DNA of 50,792 nucleotides from positions 1 to 50,792 of the forward strand of contig NZ_JASISR010000029.1 of assembly GCF_030063245.1 (NCBI RefSeq). The letters run 5' to 3'. The notes below the pieces were generated by a model. It did not search any database. It had not been told where the DNA came from and was given only the letters and a program-made list of their open reading frames with translations. Of this stretch, positions 7,750 to 15,440 are shown piece by piece. Positions within the stretch are counted from its first letter, which is position 1, and each line of letters opens with the position of its first letter. Source of the DNA: Paenarthrobacter sp. PH39-S1 (lineage in GTDB: Bacteria; Actinomycetota; Actinomycetes; Actinomycetales; Micrococcaceae). A program made the position numbers and the translations under genes.

Positions 7750-8676
7750 ATGACGACAGCATGGGTGGTCCGACAGGGCTCGGGTGGCAAAAACGCCGAA
7801 GAGATGATCAACGCTGGATACCTGGGTGTTGGCTTCATCCGCGACTACGACATTAAGCCTCACCTTGGCAGTGGAGCAGCGGCCTTCCGAGCGGCGATGA
7901 ACACTGTGTACTTGGAGATGTACCCGGACAAGTCGCGCATCGCTGCGGGGCTGGCCATGGGCAACCTGTGGGCAGCGTGTGAGGGCATCAGCGAAGGCGA
8001 TATGGTGCTTGCACCTAAACCCGGCCGTACGTACCAGTTCGGGATCGTCACAGGGGGATACGAATTTCATTCTGGCACTGAACTGCCACACCGGCGTCGG
8101 GTTGAATGGAAGGGGGCATTGAACAAGGATGATATGAGCCCCGTCTTGGCTTCCTCGGCAGGGTCATTGATGACGGTCTTCCAACTGTCCGCGCACGTCG
8201 CAGAGTTGGCCGCCCTCACGCAGTTGGCAGACCAGACTCAGCCAATCGCCCAAGCAATCTCCTCCCAAGTCGAAGATCAGCTCGCTTTTCAGATGGAGAA
8301 GCAGCTTGAAGATTTTTTGGTCCATAACTGGCGTAGCACCGCCCTTGGCCGCGAATACGACATTTACGAAGAAGACGGCCACCTGGTCGGCCAACAGTAC
8401 CCCTCTGACACCGGACCCATGGACATACTCGCGATCAGCAAAGACCGCACACGGCTTCTGGTAGTTGAGCTGAAGCGGGGCAGGGCCAGTGATGTTGTAG
8501 TTGGCCAGATCCAGCGCTACATGGGGTTTGTTCAAGAAGCCCTGCTTGAACCTGGTCAGACTGTTGAGGGCGTAGTTATAGCCCAGGAAGACGACCTGAG
8601 AATCCGTCGGGCACTGTCCATTGCCAGAGACATCCGGTTTATGAGGTACCGAGTTGAATTCCATCTAGAGGCCTGA
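7750..8676 (+). CDS. Restriction-like nuclease, EVE/Mrr-N-like head plus NucS-type PD-(D/E)XK domain
   Basis: 308 residues. The first 130 or so (AWVVRQGSGGKNAEEMINAGYLGVGF, split here across WVVR, GGKNAEE and YLGVGF) resemble the N-terminal DNA-sensing domain of Mrr-like restriction proteins, which are related to PUA/EVE folds. The C-terminal half matches NucS/DUF91 nucleases, with catalytic Asp225 (GPMDIL), Glu240 and Lys242 (VELKRG) and a following QIQRYMGFV helix. The expected role is cleavage of foreign, possibly modified DNA without a partner methyltransferase. ATG 7750 has GGGAG just upstream; the frame is open from 7675, but that extension is not conserved-looking. It is the first cargo gene behind the integration module and stands alone. 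Confidence 0.75.
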   Translation: MTTAWVVRQGSGGKNAEEMINAGYLGVGFIRDYDIKPHLGSGAAAFRAAMNTVYLEMYPDKSRIAAGLAMGNLWAACEGISEGDMVLAPKPGRTYQFGIVTGGYEFHSGTELPHRRRVEWKGALNKDDMSPVLASSAGSLMTVFQLSAHVAELAALTQLADQTQPIAQAISSQVEDQLAFQMEKQLEDFLVHNWRSTALGREYDIYEEDGHLVGQQYPSDTGPMDILAISKDRTRLLVVELKRGRASDVVVGQIQRYMGFVQEALLEPGQTVEGVVIAQEDDLRIRRALSIARDIRFMRYRVEFHLEA

Positions 8677-9316
8677 CCTCTGCTCCCAGTGCTGGAGTGC
8701 AAGGCGAGTACTGGCAGGAGAGCTTCACCAAGGCGTGACGGTGCTATAACCGTGCCGCTGGCGCTGATCCATGCGCTCCCATTCTTCCGGGCAGTCTCCT
8801 ATGACCAAACTGCATTGAGTTGCGACTGATTTTCAACCGGTCGTTCAAAATGAAGGCGCGACGTCCACCGTATGTCCATGCGGAATCTCCGATTTGGGCG
8901 ACGGCCACGTATTTAACACACTCATGTCAGTCAGTATTCGTTAGGTCCCGGGAGATGGAAAGGTACTTCGGACGCCCTTTCTGAAATGGTGGACAAGATT
9001 CCTTGGGGGAAATTATCCAGCTGCATCCGAGCTGAGCGCGCCGCGCCTGAGCCATATCCAAGCGTCGATACAGATGTGAGTCCAAGCTGGGGCATGCATG
9101 ATCGTTTCGCCTATCGTGGTTCGGCTCGTGAGCCGCAAGACCAGACGTCACTCGAACGTGACGCCAGTCCACCTCGGTGCCAGAAGTGTGAAGGATTTTT
9201 TGGTTGCGGAAACTGCGCGGTAATTAGGGGTTCTTTTGCCAGGGGAATGGTCCTGGTGGGCTCTGGCTGCAGCGTTGGGTGGGGGAAATTTCGGTGAACT
9301 GGTGGTGGCGCAAAGG
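8677..9316. other. Gene-poor stretch, nothing recognised
   Basis: 640 nt between the nuclease gene and the redoxin transcription unit. Open frames of 80-100 codons exist on both strands but show no domain, no convincing start and no composition typical of the neighbours. Confidence 0.35.
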
Positions 9317-9345
9317 AGTGCCGCATGAGTTTTTCATGCGGCACT
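9317..9345. terminator. Terminator hairpin downstream of the redoxin gene
   Basis: AGTGCCGCATGA and TCATGCGGCACT form a perfect 12-bp stem with a GTTTT loop, 21 nt beyond the stop codon of the minus-strand redoxin gene. It is symmetrical and could act on both strands. There is no long T-run. Confidence 0.6.
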
Positions 9346-9366
9346 GGATCTCCATCTGGGGCGTGA

Positions 9367-9603
9367 TTAGTGGATCGCGAGCTTGAGCCGTTCGATTTCG
9401 GTGGGGTTGAATCCTGACCAGTGGTGGTGGTCGTTCACGACGACGATCGGCGCTTGGGAGTAGCCGAGGTCTTGGACGTATTCGAGGGCGGCTGCGTTAG
9501 CCGTCAGGTCAACGACCTCGTAGTGGATGCCGGCATGGTCCAGGCTGCGGCAGGTGAACTTGCATTGCTGGCAGTCCGGCTTGCTGTAGACCGTGACGTT
9601 CAT
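9367..9603 (-). CDS. NrdH-like glutaredoxin
   Basis: 78-residue thioredoxin-fold redox protein with the active site CQQC near residues 11-14 (YSKPDCQQCKFT), a cis-Pro segment (SQAPIVVV) and the C-terminal SGFNPTEIERL, close to the WSGFRPD signature of NrdH. NrdH proteins deliver electrons to class Ib ribonucleotide reductase and are reduced by thioredoxin reductase. No nrdI, nrdE or nrdF gene is nearby, so this copy is an accessory one. ATG 9603 has GAGG 9 nt upstream. The broken DUF4192 gene starts just upstream on the same strand. Confidence 0.88.
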   Translation of the reverse strand: MNVTVYSKPDCQQCKFTCRSLDHAGIHYEVVDLTANAAALEYVQDLGYSQAPIVVVNDHHHWSGFNPTEIERLKLAIH

Positions 9604-9653
9604 TTTGCTCACCTCGTTCTCTTTCGGTTGTGGTGTTGAACTTCGTGGTGACC

Positions 9654-10677
9654 CTATTGGTGGTTGCGGTAGGCGGTGTTTTTGTGTTGTGCCCAGCCGG
9701 ACACAACACCTGCTCCGAGCATCTGGTCCAGCAGCCTGGCCAGGTGGTAGTCGGGATCGAACGTCAGGGCGACGTGCATGTAATTCGCGGCTGCCGTTCC
9801 CCTGCCTTTCCACCAGCAGATGTGGCCGAGCATCGTCAACGGGGCGGCAGCATGTGCCGGGGCTGCGATGGTGAGCAGCTGGCGCAGCAGCTTTTCGGAG
9901 TTGTCGATCCGGTCCCATTGCGGGGCTTCTTCTGTGGCACCAAAGAGTGTGGCTGCCATGGGTTGGTTGATGCCGGGCATATCGGCCAGGATCTGGTCGC
10001 GGAGTCCGACATGCTGCAGCCCGGCCAGGACCTCGGCCAACTGCTCATGGGTGGGTTCCCCGCCGTGGTCGATGAGTTCCATCCACAGCCGGTAGGCCGC
10101 GTCAAGGCTCTGGGCAGGGCTGATGGCCATGTCTCGTATTGCTGAATCGACGGCGTCGTGGTCGGCGTGTGTGGCGGCCAGCTCGGGGATGGCGGGTGCG
10201 TCGTTTTTTTCGATGAGGCTGCCCTGGTAGACCAGCTCGACGTTCAGCATGCTCGATTCAATTGCGGCCAGCGGAGTTTCCTTGTCGCAGTTGGTGGGGT
10301 TGGCGCCGTCGTACGTGGCGAAGGATGTGGGGCCGACGATCCACATCATGGACGAGCAGTCCGGCCGTCAAGAGTCGCCGTTTGAGTCCTTGGATCATGG
10401 AAACGAAGGGCTTGGGGTGGCCCTGGCCCCATGGCTGGTGGGTGAATAGGGCTATGAGGACGGCGGTGGCGTCGTGGTCGATGCCGATGGAGTGGGCGAC
10501 GACTTCGGCGTAGTTCTCAGCGGGTCCCGTGGTGCGGGGGAGGTTGACGCGGAGGGTGGGGCCCAGTGTCTTGCCCTCGAGGGCGACGCAAACGAGGCTT
10601 TCCTTTGGCCAGTAGCCGAGGCTGTGGCCCATGTAGCTGATGGCGTCGGCCGGGCTGCTGATTCTGATCGGTTCCAT
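9654..10677 (-). pseudogene. DUF4192 family protein, frameshifted
   Basis: Two adjoining frames together make one DUF4192 protein, an actinobacterial family of unknown function with about 350 residues. The N-terminal half starts at 10677 behind AGGAGGAGCAG and contains the family's opening (ISSPADAISYMGHSLGYWPKESLVCVAL). The C-terminal half (starting near 10349, MMWIVGPTSFATYDG) has PLTMLGHICWWKGRGTAAANYMH, the usual family core. The frames switch near 10345 in the sequence rendered LLVHD/MMWIV. A one-base change there breaks the gene. It could be a sequencing error, since the rest looks well preserved. Confidence 0.75.
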
Positions 10678-11133
10678 TGTCCTGCTCCTCCTGTGTGAAC
10701 GGTGGCTGGGTGTTCGAGGCCGCCTGCTCTGTTGGTGCCTTCTGGTAAGAGGAATCACCGCTGGGTGTTAGGGGCCGGAGGGCAACTTGGGGTACCGGGC
10801 GCGGGGCAAAAATTGTTTCGAGGAAATAAGCGACGCAGGAGCGCCGAGGAAGAATTTTTGGGGGAGGGACCGGCGCGTAGCGCCCTGGTTGCGTGGAGGG
10901 CCCGCCCAGCGATGATGGGGTACCAGAAGGCACAACGAGGTTTGGCATGTGTTCATATGGGTCCATCAACTCAGACGCTATGTCCGAATGACCGCTCGAA
11001 CTCCGCGGCCGTTGCCCCCCGACTTTGCCTGTCTATTTCATATCAGTTCACAGGGTGGGCCCAGTCTTACTACAAGGCTGGCCGTCCCGAGCCCGATAGA
11101 GAGGACTAAGTCTTGAAAGAATCCGCATGAGAT
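10678..11133. other. Intergenic stretch with unsupported open frames
   Basis: A minus-strand frame (to 10969) gives a proline-rich peptide beginning MMDPYEHMPNLVVPSG that runs toward the DUF4192 start. It has no recognisable domain and could be a short leader or noise. No other content is recognised. Confidence 0.3.
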
Positions 11134-11193
11134 GTCTCAGATCTGAGACGAATGCAGTGGTTACTGTGCAGGATTCTGCACAGTAACCACTGC
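11134..11193. repeat. Two adjacent perfect palindromes
   Basis: GTCTCAGATCTGAGAC at 11134-11149 is a perfect 16-bp palindrome without a loop. Four nt later, 18-bp perfect inverted arms (11154-11171 and 11176-11193, starting GCAGTGGTTACTGTGCAG) surround a GATT loop. Neither is followed by a T-run. The first looks like a dimeric-protein or recombinase site. The second could be a terminator, a replication or transfer hairpin, or the end of a small mobile element. Confidence 0.6.
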
Positions 11194-11393
11194 GAGAGAG
11201 CCAGTCTGACGATGCAGCTCAAAACAAGACCAGCAGGCGCGGACGGCACCAAGAAATGCGGCCGACACACGGCAAAGCTGAGGGCTGTCCACCTATAACT
11301 GTTGCCAATTGTTCCTAGGTATCCGGTGCGCAGCCTTGCTTCGTTGCACTGGAATTAGGCGTTTCACGCGTAGATGTGGGCCTGACTCTCACC

Positions 11394-11927
11394 TCACATC
11401 TTGACGGTTCCGGGCAACCTTGGTTGGAGGGCCTGTTCGAGTGCCTGCTCATAGTTCACGCCTGGAAACTCCTTGAACGTGTAGCGCTGCCAACGAGATG
11501 GATGTCTAGGTGCTTTTCCAACCCACCAGACAGGGAGGGCTCTTGTGGCTATTTGTTCTTCCAACCATTCGACTTGTTCGCGGTGCCATCGACGAGCCAG
11601 CCCGTTCGGAGCCGAAACACCGTATGCGAGGAGGACACCATTACATTCGTCGAGATTCGTCGAGAGCGGAGCTCTGGCATCCATCCATCCATCGACTGAT
11701 GCCCCGACCTCGCCGATGTTGTCCGTACGGTATGTCGGCAACGAAAAGATGTTAGCAATCCTGACTTCGTCGAACCTCAACAGTCGACGAGCTTGTTCGA
11801 TCCGTCCACGTGTTCGGCTTCCATCTGTAGTTGAGGGGTTGGTCCCCACAACCAGTAGTTGACGTTGATTCCCCTCGAATTTCAAACCGACCACACTAGG
11901 ACTCGAAGCTGTTTGGATGCCTCGCAC
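11394..11927 (-). CDS. DUF1643 family protein
   Basis: 177 residues. Residues 22-36 (QLLVVGTNPSTTDGS) and 50-62 (VRIANIFSLPTYR) match the DUF1643 pattern (VGLNPSTAD then NLFALR), a small uracil-DNA-glycosylase-like or Rossmann-like family of unknown function common in phages and islands. The central LAYGVSAPNG matches the family's AWG motif region. It lies 127 nt downstream of the DUF499 gene on the same strand, so it may belong to that operon. A role in defence is suggested only by position. Confidence 0.7.
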   Translation of the reverse strand: MRGIQTASSPSVVGLKFEGNQRQLLVVGTNPSTTDGSRTRGRIEQARRLLRFDEVRIANIFSLPTYRTDNIGEVGASVDGWMDARAPLSTNLDECNGVLLAYGVSAPNGLARRWHREQVEWLEEQIATRALPVWWVGKAPRHPSRWQRYTFKEFPGVNYEQALEQALQPRLPGTVKM

Positions 11928-12054
11928 TGCTTAAAATCGCTTCGAGGTAAACGTCTGATGACCGAAAGATCCTTACAGACCACGAACGCAGTCCTTGAGT
12001 CTGGACTATCAATGAGAAAGTAGCTCGACTGCGCAGGTAGGTAGGTAGGCCGGC

Positions 12055-15000
12055 TCATTCCATCGACCAATCGTCTTTTCCGAAGCCGAGAGTCTGCAGA
12101 TTCTCGCGAATAGCAACACGTTGGACGGCAGTGAGTTCGCCAATCTTGTCGGACTCTATGTCGATGGTGACACTGACCCCGACTCCAGCACTAACAAAGT
12201 GTGAGATAATCTCCTCGTAGATTTGGCCGACATCTCGAACGAGTCTAGTTGGACTTAGCTCTTTGGTGGCGTGGAACCGTGTTACCAATTCGGCCGATGT
12301 GTGCGTCGCGGAGGCCGATTCCTCTTGTTGGTTACCCTCTGCTGATGGTGCATCAGATTCGTTTGCTCCTGATGCTGGCCGCCCTGCGGGCGTGCCGTTG
12401 CCAGACTCGTCTTCCGCCTTCTTCGCAGCTGCAAGATCAGCGGCAAATTGTTTGCGGGCGACTGCGGGGTCAACGATGAGTCCCTTCGGCCGGACGTCGG
12501 TGGGAGAGCTAAGAGTCAGTCCCAAGAAGCGACCGTTTTCATAAGCGTCCGCGTAGGCGAACCCGTCAATGTCCGCGTGCAGGATTTCGTCTAGTCGCCA
12601 TACCGCCTGTATCACGACCTGTGGATTGACGACCTTGGGCATGTATACATACTGGGTGAAGTAGCCAGCCATTGTGTCAACAGGAATATATGGTTGGTCA
12701 CTCCATAGTCGGAGCTTATTGATCTCCATGCGAAGGAGTGCCGCAGAGTAGTTGCGGACTACGAACTCGCTTGCGTCAGCCTTCTTTGTCACCCGGGCAG
12801 CAAGTGACCCGTCTCCGTTCATATGCATTGCTTCGAGCTCAATGACTGCAGCACCAGGCTGCTGATGCGGAACCAATATCCACTTGTACGCTTCACGAAT
12901 TGACTCAGCAACAGTTTGGCCGGCTTGCCTTACTCGTGAAGTTGCTAGCTTGACGTTGTGCTGGTCGAGATTAAGCGAGTCCTTATTGTCCAGAATGTAC
13001 TCCCACGCCAAACGGTCTCGTACCGCATTGAGCATGACGTCCACTCTGTCGACTTCCGGGGCAAGGAATACGAGGCTATTTTTGTGAATACGAGCGTTGG
13101 TTCCTCTTCTAGTCAAGAACTCCAGCGCCGCTACCTCGGCTTCGGACTTGGCTCTCTTTGAGAACGCCCGATCAGGACCGAATATCACCAAGCCGATGCC
13201 CGGGTCATCCTCTACATCAACACTGCCTGCAGGGAACCTATGGATACGTTGGAATAGACCTTTGTCTGTTTCCTGCCTAATGACAGAAGCCAACTCATCG
13301 AAAACCTGATCCTCGTGGTAGCCGTCGGCGCGCTCCTGAACGATCTGCGACACGGTTTGTTGGAGGCTAAGCCAGTATCGGTCGTGGTCCCGATTCATAT
13401 ACTTTCCGTAGTCCCCAAGACGCCGCAATGCATCAGCAAGGTGTGCAGGGTTGTCACCCGGGTAGGTGGCTCCAAGGACAACCCGTTTTTGTTCGATGCC
13501 TCTGATAGTCGCTGCCGAGCCGTTGCGTTCCCGGCGGTTTGCCATCGGCGCCGTACCGAGAAATACACACCGGGCGGCGCGCTTCGCAGCCATGGAGCGC
13601 CCGAGGATCTTGATTTCGTTGTCGATGGTGTTTGCGGCCGACGAGTCGCCAGCGATATCTGCATCTACTATGGGTTTCCACATGTCGTCGAGGTGATTGG
13701 TAATTTCCTCGAAGACCTTCTGGTTGTCCAGGGGGATAGACGATGGAAGGATGAGAGGTGATCGGTCACCGCTCGTCCACAAAGCGTGTACGACAGTAGC
13801 CATGAGTCGCAAAACTCCACGGGTCCGTTGGAAGCGCTCCAATGTAGACCAGTCCTGATAAAGGCGGTCAAAGACCTCCGGGTGGACTGGGTAGGCCGCC
13901 TTCATCGTAGAGCGATACCCGGGTTGCATCACTTCATTCGGCAGATCCGCCGCGTGTGTTCGGTAGTGTTCCAGGAATTTTCCGACAACCAGTTCGCGAG
14001 AAGCGGTTTCAGAACTTCCAAATGGCTTGAAGATTCGGCGTCGAACGATTTCGAACGACTCTTCCGATGTCGCGGGCTGCCATGCGGTCTCTAGCCGGTG
14101 AATCACCGAGCGAAGGTGGCGGAGGGCTTCGAGACCAGCTGTCCCGCCAATTTCATGTTCGTTTTCGATCAAAATATCCGACTGCTTCATATCGCGTACG
14201 ACGTCGGAGGCGGGTAGTGAGACAACGAGGAGCGCGTTATTGACAGCCTTGGTTGCCTCGGTTAGCGATTGCACGAATGTCATATGGGTGTCGAATGTAC
14301 CGGCCGGGAGTGAGTCAGCTCTTGACCACAGCTGCCGCAAATATGCTACCCATTCGTCGATGAGGATGATGCAGGGGCCGTACTTTTCGAATAGGGCGGC
14401 AAGATCGCTAGTCGGTGGGGGAGCAGAACTCTCGTCGTATCGCGCGACCATCTCGAATCCCTCACGACCACCAAGCTGCCATGCGAGTTCCCCCCACATG
14501 GTGTTCACTACAGTGCCATCAGACTTGGTGGAACCCAGCACGGATAGGTCGTTGCCAACCAGAACAGCACGATTTACCTTGCTTGGAAGCTCCGTGAGGC
14601 CGAGATTGTCAAGAACCTCCCGCATTCCGGGCAATTTATCTACGGGCGTACCGGACGCGGCATGATATACCGCGAGTAGCGAATGAGTCTTCCCTCCACC
14701 GAATGTAGTCATCAAATCAATTACAGGTTCACCGCCGACTCCATTGAGTCGCTGAACTGCTTGCTCCAGAAGATACCGAAGACCACGAGTCAGATAAGTA
14801 CGGCCGAAGAATTCTGTAGGGTCACCATATTCGGGTCCAGCGACCCCTTGGTGAACCTGCCTTAAGTCGGCCGCGAATTGTGCCAGCTGGAACGATCCAC
14901 GTGCCACGTCGTCGTGGGGCTCCACAACATCTCGCCAAGCAGGGAGTCCGGTGGAATCGACTTGGACCGAAAGTGACTTTTCTGTCGCACGTTGGAGGCG

Positions 15001-15438
15001 CTTCTGATCTTCCTCGAACATTATCCGTCGGAAGTCACGACGCATTTCATCGACCGCATCGGCCTGATTGACAGCACCTATGGCTCGCAATAGATGCTCA
15101 CCATCCATCAGTACTCGCTCAGTTCTCTCGGAAGAAATCTTTGCTCCATGCGCCCATTCCTTACGTGCGTCCCAGAGAACTGAAATCGCGCGCTTCTCTT
15201 CAAAGCTGGCATGATCCTTGAACAAAGGGTGCCACTGCTTATCAAAGACCCAGAAAAGGTATGCAGGGTCTGTCGAATTTGGTGTCGCGTCTCGACCCGA
15301 TAGCCCCGGTGTACGGCCCACCTGGTCTGCCCAGTCGGGCCCGCACTTACTTTCCAATAGACCAATCATCCATGGGCCAAGACCCTCAGCCACAAGGTCA
15401 AGAACTCGTCCTACTCGTTCTTTGTTTGTAGGTGCCAT
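12055..15438 (-). CDS. DUF499 (COG1483) ATPase with HEPN_Swt1-like N-terminus
   Basis: 1,127-residue protein, last of the three-gene operon. Residues 1-125 resemble the HEPN_Swt1 domain: AEGLGPWMIGLLESKCGPDW, then Arg92 and His97 in RKEWAH (the R-x4-H pattern of HEPN ribonucleases) and LLRAIGA. Walker A is at about 245-252 (TTFGGGKTHS), and Walker B is in CIILIDEWVAY. These are the hallmarks of DUF499 ATPases, which are encoded next to DUF1156 methyltransferases in archaeal and bacterial defence loci. A low-complexity linker lies near residues 1010-1055. ATG 15438 is chosen because the longer frame overlaps the upstream gene. It starts 2 nt after the DUF1156 stop. The nuclease activity of the head is inference. 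Confidence 0.88.
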   Translation of the reverse strand: MAPTNKERVGRVLDLVAEGLGPWMIGLLESKCGPDWADQVGRTPGLSGRDATPNSTDPAYLFWVFDKQWHPLFKDHASFEEKRAISVLWDARKEWAHGAKISSERTERVLMDGEHLLRAIGAVNQADAVDEMRRDFRRIMFEEDQKRLQRATEKSLSVQVDSTGLPAWRDVVEPHDDVARGSFQLAQFAADLRQVHQGVAGPEYGDPTEFFGRTYLTRGLRYLLEQAVQRLNGVGGEPVIDLMTTFGGGKTHSLLAVYHAASGTPVDKLPGMREVLDNLGLTELPSKVNRAVLVGNDLSVLGSTKSDGTVVNTMWGELAWQLGGREGFEMVARYDESSAPPPTSDLAALFEKYGPCIILIDEWVAYLRQLWSRADSLPAGTFDTHMTFVQSLTEATKAVNNALLVVSLPASDVVRDMKQSDILIENEHEIGGTAGLEALRHLRSVIHRLETAWQPATSEESFEIVRRRIFKPFGSSETASRELVVGKFLEHYRTHAADLPNEVMQPGYRSTMKAAYPVHPEVFDRLYQDWSTLERFQRTRGVLRLMATVVHALWTSGDRSPLILPSSIPLDNQKVFEEITNHLDDMWKPIVDADIAGDSSAANTIDNEIKILGRSMAAKRAARCVFLGTAPMANRRERNGSAATIRGIEQKRVVLGATYPGDNPAHLADALRRLGDYGKYMNRDHDRYWLSLQQTVSQIVQERADGYHEDQVFDELASVIRQETDKGLFQRIHRFPAGSVDVEDDPGIGLVIFGPDRAFSKRAKSEAEVAALEFLTRRGTNARIHKNSLVFLAPEVDRVDVMLNAVRDRLAWEYILDNKDSLNLDQHNVKLATSRVRQAGQTVAESIREAYKWILVPHQQPGAAVIELEAMHMNGDGSLAARVTKKADASEFVVRNYSAALLRMEINKLRLWSDQPYIPVDTMAGYFTQYVYMPKVVNPQVVIQAVWRLDEILHADIDGFAYADAYENGRFLGLTLSSPTDVRPKGLIVDPAVARKQFAADLAAAKKAEDESGNGTPAGRPASGANESDAPSAEGNQQEESASATHTSAELVTRFHATKELSPTRLVRDVGQIYEEIISHFVSAGVGVSVTIDIESDKIGELTAVQRVAIRENLQTLGFGKDDWSME

Positions 15439-15440
15439 TT

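Noticed and set aside
10650-10969. Small Pro-rich gene upstream of DUF4192
   Set aside because: No family resemblance and it overlaps the well-supported DUF4192 start and ribosome site in another frame.
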